Position numbers and translations under genes: made by a program. A DNA stretch of 33,302 bases from Planctomycetota bacterium (GTDB taxonomy: Bacteria; Planctomycetota; B129-G9; JAJDCN01). Position 1 is the stretch's first letter. The number at the start of each line of letters is the position of its first letter. The DNA lies in NCBI GenBank assembly GCA_029260815.1, contig JAJDCN010000028.1:1-33302 (forward strand), given 5' to 3'. Positions 25,305 to 33,302 of the stretch are shown piece after piece. The notes beneath the pieces are model-generated. The model did no database searches and was not told where the DNA came from. It saw nothing but the letters and a program-made list of their open reading frames with translations.

Positions 25305-26492
25305 TTACGTGAGATACTTCTTGTACAGTTCCTGATAACGCCGCGCGGCATCGATCCAATCGCCGCGTACGCCCAACAAGGGATTGATTTCCTTTTTCCA
25401 CTCCCAGTCGGCTGGCCGATAAAGGAGCGCCGGAAAGGCCGCCAGCATCCGATCGCGCGGGTGTCGCAGAAACCACCATCCGCGGTCGCCCAACGCGTCC
25501 AGGGCGCCGAACTCGCGGAAATTGATCAGAAAGTCCCGTACCCGTTTGAGCGGGCCCTCCAGGGTGCCAAAACCTTCGGCCGTTACCTGGTGATATTGTG
25601 TCTGCCAGGTTAGTTCCTCGACGCCCAACCGCTGTTTTTCGAACCACAGGTGGATCGGTTCCAGAACCGAGAGTACGCTCATAAGCCAGTCGGTGTAATC
25701 CCGCTCCATGTACTTGGCGTAGTTCGGCTCGAAACGAAATTCAGCAGCCTCCTTGTAGATCGCCTTGAGTAGCTCGGCCCGTGGGACTTCCTGTATGTCC
25801 AGGTTGATGATCCGCTCCAGCTTGGTCGCGTAGCTCGTGTCGTACCAGCCCTTGGCGATCAACACCGCATCGCCGTAGCCGATCGTCGCCTTGAAAATGT
25901 GGCGGATGAACTTGCGACGCTCGTCCTCCCGGTAGTTCTGGCCCACCTCCAATGCCATTCGGTTTTCCAGCAGGCAGTTGCCTCGGTTGCGCAACAGCGC
26001 GGCGCCTTCACTGAGGGGCACGTCAGTTTTGTCGTACTCCGGCATTCGTGCGAGAATATTCAAATCGCCCCATAGCACATGGTGGCCGAAGCGCAGGTCG
26101 TGATTGATCAGAATGTGCACGGCGTTGTCGAGAAACGCAACGGGCCGAATGTTGACATCAACCCCGAGGTCGACGATTTTTGCCAAGGTTCTACCCGCGG
26201 TGGTTGCCCGATGAAAATACGCCTTACGGCGGCTCAGGGGCATTTTCTCAATTAATACCAGCAGGTCGTAATTGTTGTGCGGTTTGGGTCGGCCGTGTTC
26301 CATCAGGGCTCCGCCCTCGCCGCGACCGTACCCGCCCAACAGGACGATGGCCTGAAGGCTGTCGCCGGAAAATTCGCCACGCAGGTGCTCGACGATCTTT
26401 TCCATATCCGAGGCGATTCGCTGCTCGACCTCGGGCTTGCCACGCAGGGTGTAGCGTTCAGGGGTCGTCTGTTGTTGCTGCAGCTCGGTCAA
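25305..26492 (-). CDS. Predicted nucleotidyltransferase-fold (pol-beta-like) protein in polysaccharide cluster
   Basis: LLGGYGRGEGGALM followed by NNYDLLVLIEKM and LGVDVNIRPV. Confidence 0.6.
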   Translation of the reverse strand: MTELQQQQTTPERYTLRGKPEVEQRIASDMEKIVEHLRGEFSGDSLQAIVLLGGYGRGEGGALMEHGRPKPHNNYDLLVLIEKMPLSRRKAYFHRATTAGRTLAKIVDLGVDVNIRPVAFLDNAVHILINHDLRFGHHVLWGDLNILARMPEYDKTDVPLSEGAALLRNRGNCLLENRMALEVGQNYREDERRKFIRHIFKATIGYGDAVLIAKGWYDTSYATKLERIINLDIQEVPRAELLKAIYKEAAEFRFEPNYAKYMERDYTDWLMSVLSVLEPIHLWFEKQRLGVEELTWQTQYHQVTAEGFGTLEGPLKRVRDFLINFREFGALDALGDRGWWFLRHPRDRMLAAFPALLYRPADWEWKKEINPLLGVRGDWIDAARRYQELYKKYLT

Positions 26493-27663
26493 CGGTGCCG
26501 CTCGCCTCCAAAAGTAAAGACTCTATTTTATCAAGATAATCGTTGAAGCGAAATCGTTCTTCCAGCATTTCCCGGCCCCGCTCCCCCAGCCGCCGACACA
26601 GGGCGACATCGCCCAAGAGGGCATCGACCCGCTGGGCCATCGTCTTGACGTCTTGTTCGCCCAAGAGGTAGCCGTTTTCACCGTCTTCCAGCCAATCGGG
26701 GATCCCACCCACACGGAAGGCCACGACCGGGCGTTGGTTGCCCATGGCCTCGGAACCGACCAGGTTGAAGGACTCTGGGGCTCGGGAGGTCACTGCGACC
26801 ACACGGGCGCGGCGGATCTGTTCGGCCAATTGTTCGCGGTTCAGCCATCCGATGAATTCCACCCGGTCTTGCAAACCCAATTGGCGGCACAGTCCTTGAA
26901 ATTTCTGGTCTTGCCGGCCGGTGCCGACGATCGCCGCAGTGAAGTCGGTCTGCAGCCGGGCAAGCATTTTGAGGAACAGGTCGACTCCCTTGGAACGGAT
27001 CTGTGTGCCGATAAACAGGACGTGCCGACTGTTGGGGTCGATCGGTTCCGGTTGATCAGGGATGTCGCGCAGGGCCAGGGGAACGATCGCAATCTGGCTT
27101 TCAGAAAATCCGTTGGCAATCAGGACGTCGCGCATGTAGCGGCTGGATACGACGATTCGTACAAAGATGCGGTTGTGGCGCATCTGTTTGAAGTGTTGAA
27201 GGTAGCTCTTGTGTCCGATGGGAAAGGTCCGGTCGCGCCGCTCGAGGAACCCGAAACAAGGGAGGATGCACCAGGGACCCAGAGGGCGATGACAGGTCTT
27301 GCCGCTGATGGGGAAATACTTGTGTCGTCGCAGGCAGACGGGAGCCACGTCGTGCATCATTCGGACCGAGGGGACGGCGGTCATCAGGGGGATGAGGGGG
27401 GTAAGATTGTCCACGCGATGAAAATAGGTCACGTCGGGTTTGGAGTCTGATAAAATTCGGCTGAGCGTTTTATGGACAGGCTCTTCGAGCGGGTAGGCGT
27501 GATCGAAGGGACGCCGAAAATCTTTCAGTCCCTGCTTGCACTCTCGGGCGTACAGCAGGTCGCTGGTATGTCCGCGGTCGGAGAGGCCTTGGGCCACGTC
27601 GTGGATGTTCTTTTCAGCCCCGCCGGCGAATCCGATCTCGTCGTTGACGTGCAGCACTCTCAT
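26458..27663 (-). CDS. GT4-family glycosyltransferase
   Basis: MRVLHVNDEIGFAGGAEKNIHDVAQGL; IGTQIRSKGVDLFL; Ex7E motif APESFNLVGSEAM. ORF opens at 27717; ATG at 27663. Confidence 0.88.
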   Translation of the reverse strand: MRVLHVNDEIGFAGGAEKNIHDVAQGLSDRGHTSDLLYARECKQGLKDFRRPFDHAYPLEEPVHKTLSRILSDSKPDVTYFHRVDNLTPLIPLMTAVPSVRMMHDVAPVCLRRHKYFPISGKTCHRPLGPWCILPCFGFLERRDRTFPIGHKSYLQHFKQMRHNRIFVRIVVSSRYMRDVLIANGFSESQIAIVPLALRDIPDQPEPIDPNSRHVLFIGTQIRSKGVDLFLKMLARLQTDFTAAIVGTGRQDQKFQGLCRQLGLQDRVEFIGWLNREQLAEQIRRARVVAVTSRAPESFNLVGSEAMGNQRPVVAFRVGGIPDWLEDGENGYLLGEQDVKTMAQRVDALLGDVALCRRLGERGREMLEERFRFNDYLDKIESLLLEASGTVDRAAATTDDP

Positions 27664-27670
27664 GGTCGTC

Positions 27671-28492
27671 TCATCCGTCGGTAGTCGCAGGACACAAGTG
27701 GGCCGCCTGTCCGGCAAACACCGACTCTTTGGTCGCTAGCCGGTCGCACAGCTTTTCGAAGGTCTCGAAGCGATCCGCCAGGTACATGCACAGAGGATGG
27801 GCCAAAATCGTGGCGACACCTCCGGCGGCGTCAATTCGCTCGATCTGTTGGGTCGCTTGATCCAACCACTCTGCGGGCGTGTAGGACTCGCTGGGGAAAT
27901 CTCCGGGTGTGTCTTGTGCCCGTTGCGCGACTCGTTCGGGGGTGCGGTGCGCGTGGTAGAGGTGCTCATGGTCGGGAACGACGTTGATCGGCAGGCTGAC
28001 GACGCCCTCGGGCATGGGTTCCGGCCCGGTTTTGGTGGAGGCCACTTCGTCACTGAGCACCCGGACGCCTGCTTGGGCCAGGAGGCCCGGCGTGTTGTCA
28101 TCACGGATGTACGCATGGTCGCGCCAAGCGACGGGTCGGGTCCCGGTGATGTGCTCTGCCAGGTCCAGGGTTTTGCGGATCTCCCGACGCTGCCAGGGTG
28201 CGGGCCCGCAGTGGGTACCGAACACAAAACCAAAGCCGCGGTAGAGCAAATCAGGACTGAAGGCGGTCCATGTATGCCCGCCGATTTCCACGTGGGGCTG
28301 TTGCGCGATATCTCGAAGTATTTCAGGTTTTTCCAGGAAGGCCTTTCCGGTGACGAACATGGTGATTTTCAGGTCGTGCCGGGCGGCGATTTGGACGTAG
28401 GTACGTGCCGCTTCCACCTCACCGCAGTCCGCGTACTTCTGGTCATTCGTACGCAGTGTGGCGTGGTGGACATCGCCGGTCAAACAAATCAT
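27671..28492 (-). CDS. Polysaccharide deacetylase (NodB)-like protein
   Basis: MICLTGDVHHATL, VTGKAFLEKPEILRDIAQQPHVEIGGHTW, AWRDHAYIRDD, ILAHPLCMYL. ATG at 28492 overlaps the preceding stop. Confidence 0.75.
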   Translation of the reverse strand: MICLTGDVHHATLRTNDQKYADCGEVEAARTYVQIAARHDLKITMFVTGKAFLEKPEILRDIAQQPHVEIGGHTWTAFSPDLLYRGFGFVFGTHCGPAPWQRREIRKTLDLAEHITGTRPVAWRDHAYIRDDNTPGLLAQAGVRVLSDEVASTKTGPEPMPEGVVSLPINVVPDHEHLYHAHRTPERVAQRAQDTPGDFPSESYTPAEWLDQATQQIERIDAAGGVATILAHPLCMYLADRFETFEKLCDRLATKESVFAGQAAHLCPATTDG

Positions 28493-29727
28493 ACGCGTCC
28501 AGCCAACTTCCGGACCCGGTAGAGCCATTTCTCGCCGTTTTTCTTGCTGAGCAGCCAGTCGCGAACGTAGTTGCGAAGCATCCGGTCGACGTCGAATCCC
28601 TTCATGCCGCCGATGAGCGCCAGCATGCTGCTGTCGGAGACTTGGCGGCGGCCCAACAGGCAGGTGCGACAATCCGTTTCGGGCTTCTCGGAGTTCACCT
28701 GCTTGCGAAAGGCTTGGTATTTTTTGGAGTTCCAGGCTTCCATGAAATCCTGTTTGCGCAGGTCGCCCATGATCTGGGTGGAGGAGCCGCAAGGGGTGAC
28801 GACCCCGCGTTCGTCGATGACCAGCGTCGTCCAGGGCCAGAAGCACTTGAACGTCTTAATTTGGCAACCGCCGCTGGAGCTCTCGTCGAAATCCTCTGGC
28901 GGCTCGACGGTCATTGCCGGAATCTCGAACGGCTCTGGGAAGTCGACCGGCTGGCCCAGCTCGCGCGCCTTCTCGATAGCCTGGGCGATACAGTCGTTGG
29001 TGAGCGACTTGTGGTAGACGAGGGATTGATACCTCTGGTGCTCATAGTGCGGTCGCAGGTGGTGGGCGGTGACGCGCTCCACGCCCAACTCTTTTCCCTT
29101 TTCCACCAGCAGCGGCAGCTCGCGGATATTGCTCTCGCAAAGGGTAGCGGAGAAGTGGACCTGGGTGTCGTTGCGTCCCATGGCTTTGCTGTAGGCCAGG
29201 GTATTGCGCACGAAGTCATAGAGCCGCTCCACGCTCGCCCCACGGATCATTCGGAAGGTTTCGTCGGTCGCGGCGTCGATGGACAAGCGGATGATCACAC
29301 CCCGTTCGGCCAACTGGCGACAACGGTCGTCGTTGTACAGGGTGCCGTTGGTCTGGAGTGTGAGCTCAAAGTCGTACTTGCACATCCGCCCGAAGTAATA
29401 ATCCCACTTGCGCGCGAACATCTGCTCGGCGTCGTTGCCTCCGCCCAAGGTGACGCGGGAGACGTAGGGCAACAGGTCCCTGTCGATTTTATCGAAGACT
29501 TCATCCGAGATGTCCGCGGCGCTCAAAGGAATGCGTCGGCCCTTTCGGATTCCGCAATGGGCGCAATCCAGGTTGCAGCGGCCGGTGAGGGACAGCACCG
29601 CGTGGGTCGGCCGAGACTCCAAGACCGGGGCCTCGCGCTTGATCTCCTCGATATTCAGTCGCTTGTTTCCAGCGATTCGTTGTTTTCGTTCTGCCCGTTC
29701 CTGATCGGTAATCGGTGCAAGTGCCAT
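28489..29727 (-). CDS. Radical SAM protein with C-terminal SPASM-like cysteines
   Basis: SLTGRCNLDCAHCGIRKG (CxxxCxxC); C-terminal CQIKTFKCFWPWTTLVIDERGVVTPCG and ETDCRTCLLG. Confidence 0.88.
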   Translation of the reverse strand: MALAPITDQERAERKQRIAGNKRLNIEEIKREAPVLESRPTHAVLSLTGRCNLDCAHCGIRKGRRIPLSAADISDEVFDKIDRDLLPYVSRVTLGGGNDAEQMFARKWDYYFGRMCKYDFELTLQTNGTLYNDDRCRQLAERGVIIRLSIDAATDETFRMIRGASVERLYDFVRNTLAYSKAMGRNDTQVHFSATLCESNIRELPLLVEKGKELGVERVTAHHLRPHYEHQRYQSLVYHKSLTNDCIAQAIEKARELGQPVDFPEPFEIPAMTVEPPEDFDESSSGGCQIKTFKCFWPWTTLVIDERGVVTPCGSSTQIMGDLRKQDFMEAWNSKKYQAFRKQVNSEKPETDCRTCLLGRRQVSDSSMLALIGGMKGFDVDRMLRNYVRDWLLSKKNGEKWLYRVRKLAGRV

Positions 29728-29735
29728 TTTTGCCT

Positions 29736-30998
29736 CTATCTATCTTCGTTTACAACGCCGCCTTTGGCGGCGATGACTTCGTTGCATATGTCGGCCAGTT
29801 GATCGGCCACCACGGCCCAGTCGAATCGCCTTCGGGCCGTTTCGGTCCCCGCGTGGCGAATTCGGTCATACAGTTCACGATCCTCCAGCAGGCGGGCGAC
29901 TTGTTTGCCCAGTCCGTCGGCGTCGTTCGTTTCAAACAACAGCCCGTCGGTGCCGTCCTCGATGATCCACGGCAGGCCGCCGGCATTGCTGGCGGCCACC
30001 GGTTTCCCGGCGCTCATGGCCTCCAGGACCACGGTTGCGCCGCATTCCTGGATCGAGGACAGGATGAACACCTCGCAGGAAGCGTAGGCGTTCAGCAGGT
30101 CCGAGCTGTCCGGCTCCAAGCCCTCGATGATGAGGACCTTGCTCTCCAGGCCCTGCTTGGCGATGAGCTCCTTGAGCTCCTCGTAGTAGCTGCGGACGGT
30201 CACCGAGCCGATAAGGACCAGGACTAAATCGTCCCAGCGTTGCAGAAGCTGTGGCAGGGCCGATACAATCAACTTCTGATTTTTTTGCGTGTCGATCCTC
30301 CCGATATTCAAGAGGATCCGCTTGTCTTCTAAACCATACTTCTTCTTAAACGCCTCCGGATGGCCGGTGGCAAAATATTCGGTGTCCACGCAGCAGGGCA
30401 CGTAGTAAACCCGCTTATGCGGGTAGGCCTGCTTGGCATATTCGTAGTCTTGTCCGCCGGCGCAGACCAATGCGTCGGCATTTCCCATCAGCTTTCGGCT
30501 GCCAAACAAGGCGCCGAACGGCTTGCCCCAGTCCAAGGTGCCTTTGAGGGGTTCCTGGAACTTGGCCAACTCCGCGGCGGGCACCTTAGCCGGAAACCCG
30601 CCTTGCATATTGACGATATAGGGAATCCCCTTCCACTTGCAGGCGGTCGCGACCATTGCTCCGAGCCTGCCCATGGCGAACAGCTGTACGGCATCGACCG
30701 ACGGGTCTTTCAACAAGGCGAAAAACATCGAAAACGAGAGCGAGTTTCCACCTTTACGATCGAATGCCGCCCATCGGTCCCCACTCAAGCCCAGGTAGGG
30801 GTAGAAATATGAAAAACGATGGACCTCGAGTCCGGCGATGTTTTCATGCACCTGGTCGGACATGCTGTTGGTGGTAAACACCTTATTGCGAAAGCCGCGG
30901 TTTTCCAATTTGCGGCTGGCATTAACCACGAAGGTCTCGATACCACCCCATTCCTGGGGGATAAACCGTCTGACAACATGGGTTAGGTTTATTCCCAT
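29736..30998 (-). CDS. GT4-family glycosyltransferase
   Basis: FIPQEWGGIETFVVNASRKL, LLNIGRIDTQKNQKLIV, SIQECGATVVLEAMSAGKPVAAS. Confidence 0.9.
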   Translation of the reverse strand: MGINLTHVVRRFIPQEWGGIETFVVNASRKLENRGFRNKVFTTNSMSDQVHENIAGLEVHRFSYFYPYLGLSGDRWAAFDRKGGNSLSFSMFFALLKDPSVDAVQLFAMGRLGAMVATACKWKGIPYIVNMQGGFPAKVPAAELAKFQEPLKGTLDWGKPFGALFGSRKLMGNADALVCAGGQDYEYAKQAYPHKRVYYVPCCVDTEYFATGHPEAFKKKYGLEDKRILLNIGRIDTQKNQKLIVSALPQLLQRWDDLVLVLIGSVTVRSYYEELKELIAKQGLESKVLIIEGLEPDSSDLLNAYASCEVFILSSIQECGATVVLEAMSAGKPVAASNAGGLPWIIEDGTDGLLFETNDADGLGKQVARLLEDRELYDRIRHAGTETARRRFDWAVVADQLADICNEVIAAKGGVVNEDR

Positions 30999-31014
30999 TG
31001 AACGCTACAGTATA

Positions 31015-32577
31015 TCATTTTTTGACAAGAATTCCAAGTGTCAACCGGGCCAACGGGGAGCCGGATCGGGCCAGCAGCCGGGCGTCCTCCGCTTCGAGGA
31101 GCCGAAGCTGGCGCATGGCGAACACCATGAGCCCCCCCGCTGCGACCACCAGAGCCACAAGCCCATATTCAGTATCGACATAAGAACGCAATGGGTACAA
31201 CAAAAAGGCACTACTGGAGGCCAGAACGCACTTGCCCAGGAACCCTATGGGGATGTCCAATCCACCAATGGCCCGGCTGGCGATCCATAGGGTGACCCCG
31301 CTGCCGACCAGGACCGTGCCGAATTTGGAGATCATTGCCCCTTCCACACCCATGCTGGGAATTAGTAGGAAGTTCAGTGCCAGGATCGAGATGATCTGAC
31401 AAATGTTGATGGGCACCATGACCATCCACTTTTCCATTGTTACAAGTGCCACTGTGATCGGGATGAAAATCGTGCCATAAACGTGATAGACAGCAAAGAT
31501 TCGGATCAATGAGCCTGCGTGGGCATATTCGGAGCCGACCAGAAGAATCAAGGCCTTGTCGCCCAAGAGCACGCCCATCGTCGCGATGGGGACCAGGAGG
31601 GTGAATAACAGTTTGTAAAAGTAGCGAATGCCCTGTCGTAGTTTCTGCGGGTCCTTCACGTAGAAATGGGAAAAGCTCGCAACCGCCAACGTGTAGATCG
31701 GCGGGACGAATATTCCCATGGCAAAGTACGACAACCCGTAGGCCAGACCGTAATTGGCCGTGTCCTTGAATCCGGAGATGCCCAGGAAGGTGAAGAGCAA
31801 CTCGCCGGGCAAGCTGATGATGACGAACTGGAGATTGGACACGAGCGTCGGAACGATCAGTCGACTCAGCCGCGACGCTTGTATACCAACCGGGGCTTCG
31901 GATTCCCCAGATCCCGGTTCCTCGAACTCCTCGCCCTTCCCATGCAGAAGGAACCGGTACTGGCGTCCAAGCATGAAGGCCAGTTGGATCGCCACGCTAA
32001 TCGCCTGCGCCCCGAACACTCCCCGCAAGCCCCAGCCCCAGTCGAGGAACAGAAACGTCAGGCCGACCCAGATCGGACAAGAAATTAGATTGGCGATGCT
32101 GACGATGAAGGTGTCGAAGCGGGACACGCAAATGTTGAACAGAATTGTGCGGTACAGCCACAACGCCACCAGGCTTATCAGGACCCAGAAGTAGGGGGAC
32201 AGCTCCACCGCCTTGGAGCTCTCGTAGTAGGACCCGCCCCAGACCAGCAAGGCAGCCTCGACAACCAACGCGATCGCCAGCAGCCCGAGAGCCCCCCATA
32301 GCAGCCGCCGTACAGCCTTCGGGTTGCCACGGTGGATCAGTTCCGGAAGGAAGCGGGGGATGACTTTCTCCAGGCCCAGCCCGAACATGAACGGCGTGGC
32401 CAACACAACCCATTTAAGCAATTCGTAGATCGCGTAGGTCTCGGCGTCTTTTTCATAATAATTTGGAATCTTGGCGGCCAGAATTACGCCGGATAAAGCA
32501 ATGACAACGCGCGCCAGGATCGTCCATGGCGCTGCCTGGGAAAACTTCTGGATAGTCGTGTCGGCGGGGTCTTCCAT
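31015..32577 (-). CDS. Wzx-like polysaccharide flippase (MATE/MOP superfamily)
   Basis: Many TM helices over about 500 aa, ordered as in O-antigen flippases (AAPWTILARVVIALSGVILAAKI...); located among glycosyltransferases. Confidence 0.8.
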   Translation of the reverse strand: MEDPADTTIQKFSQAAPWTILARVVIALSGVILAAKIPNYYEKDAETYAIYELLKWVVLATPFMFGLGLEKVIPRFLPELIHRGNPKAVRRLLWGALGLLAIALVVEAALLVWGGSYYESSKAVELSPYFWVLISLVALWLYRTILFNICVSRFDTFIVSIANLISCPIWVGLTFLFLDWGWGLRGVFGAQAISVAIQLAFMLGRQYRFLLHGKGEEFEEPGSGESEAPVGIQASRLSRLIVPTLVSNLQFVIISLPGELLFTFLGISGFKDTANYGLAYGLSYFAMGIFVPPIYTLAVASFSHFYVKDPQKLRQGIRYFYKLLFTLLVPIATMGVLLGDKALILLVGSEYAHAGSLIRIFAVYHVYGTIFIPITVALVTMEKWMVMVPINICQIISILALNFLLIPSMGVEGAMISKFGTVLVGSGVTLWIASRAIGGLDIPIGFLGKCVLASSSAFLLYPLRSYVDTEYGLVALVVAAGGLMVFAMRQLRLLEAEDARLLARSGSPLARLTLGILVKK

Positions 32578-32588
32578 GGGCCCTCGCG

Positions 32589-33302
32589 TCAGGCCTGTTT
32601 TCGGAAAAGAAGGTTGATTCCGAATCCGCGTAGAACCAATACCGGCCACAGCACCGCTCGCATCGCCAGCCACGTTAGTTTGTCGATGACCGGGATCTTT
32701 AGTAGGGTGCGCATCAGCCCGATGCGGGAAAACTTCAGGCGCGTGCTTTCCCGTGGAAGGTACATCTCGGCGCTCAGCCCCGCTGACCTGGCGGCCCCGC
32801 TCCAGGCGAAGACCGAGTAAATATGCTCGTTGGCGCCCGCCGCGAGAGCCTCTTCCATCACTTCGCCCTTAAAGATTTTTTTGTAGATTCCACCCACCGG
32901 TTCGTTGGCCAGGGCCAGTACGCCACCGGGTTTGAGCAGCTTGGCGAAACTGCGAAACGATTTGGGCAGATCCGACACGTGGTGCACCGCTGCGTTGGCG
33001 AAGATCCCGTCAAAGGTGGCCGGCGCGAACGGTGGATCCGACAGATCGCCCAGGACCCGCTCAAAGTGGATGCCTTCCGCTTGGTGGTACACGTCTCTAC
33101 AGCCCAGCCCCGTGTATCGCTCCGGTGCGATATCGAGGGCCACGCAGTCGTATCCACGTCGGGTCATCTCCCGCGTGGTCCAGCAGGTGCCGGTACCCAG
33201 GTCCAGGATGCGAGACCCCTTCGGTAGATTCGCACGCTCCAAGATGTCGCGGAAATTCATTCCGTTGTACTTCCAATGGTTTGGCATCTTCGGGTGGTAG
33301 CC
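32589..33302 (-). CDS. Class I SAM-dependent methyltransferase, 5' end possibly beyond the window
   Basis: RILDLGTGTCWTTREMTRRGYDCVALDIAPERY; frame remains open to the window edge (GYHPK upstream of the M at 33287). Confidence 0.8.
   Translation of the reverse strand, partial: GYHPKMPNHWKYNGMNFRDILERANLPKGSRILDLGTGTCWTTREMTRRGYDCVALDIAPERYTGLGCRDVYHQAEGIHFERVLGDLSDPPFAPATFDGIFANAAVHHVSDLPKSFRSFAKLLKPGGVLALANEPVGGIYKKIFKGEVMEEALAAGANEHIYSVFAWSGAARSAGLSAEMYLPRESTRLKFSRIGLMRTLLKIPVIDKLTWLAMRAVLWPVLVLRGFGINLLFRKQA

Noticed and set aside
28493-28846. N-terminal extension of the NodB-like ORF
   Set aside because: It lies within the radical SAM gene in another frame; MICLTGDVHH at 28492 with an ATGA overlap is a better start.
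28405-29802. 465-aa plus-strand ORF
   Set aside because: Antisense to the radical SAM gene, whose CxxxCxxC and SPASM cysteines confirm the minus frame.
1-33302. CRISPR arrays, tRNA/rRNA genes, transposases, phage genes
   Set aside because: No regularly spaced repeats, cloverleaf-like or rRNA-like stretches, or transposase/integrase motifs were recognised by eye; a tRNAscan/CRISPR finder run would be needed to exclude them formally.

Overview
33.3 kb bacterial window from a probably diderm lineage; no firm taxonomic call is possible from sequence alone. The left half (1-14.8 kb) holds a DUF4091-like lipoprotein, a ferredoxin/metallo-beta-lactamase fusion, a membrane-anchored protein with two tandem SNase domains, and a housekeeping block: a minus-strand run ruvB-spoIID-tgt-nth, divergent from yajC-secDF-LysM. 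It ends with a response regulator carrying an unassigned N-terminal domain. The right half (14.8-33.3 kb) is one long minus-strand run. In transcription order it contains a methyltransferase, Wzx-like flippase, GT4, radical SAM/SPASM protein, NodB-like protein, GT4, nucleotidyltransferase-fold protein, WecG/TagA-type GT26, GT4, NAD-dependent epimerase, hldE, gmhA, exosortase, EpsI-like protein and a 1216-aa TPR protein. The most interesting signal is the tightly coupled exosortase-EpsI-giant TPR cassette attached to ADP-heptose genes and an exopolysaccharide cluster. No recognisable sorting-signal substrate is present in the window. Other points of interest are an asymmetric tandem nuclease (Arg to Gln in one domain), a SecDF with a very large SecF-side periplasmic loop, and a rearranged ruvB/spoIID/tgt/yajC/secDF neighbourhood. 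No tRNA, rRNA, CRISPR array or mobile element was recognised. All family calls come from motif reading, not database searches.
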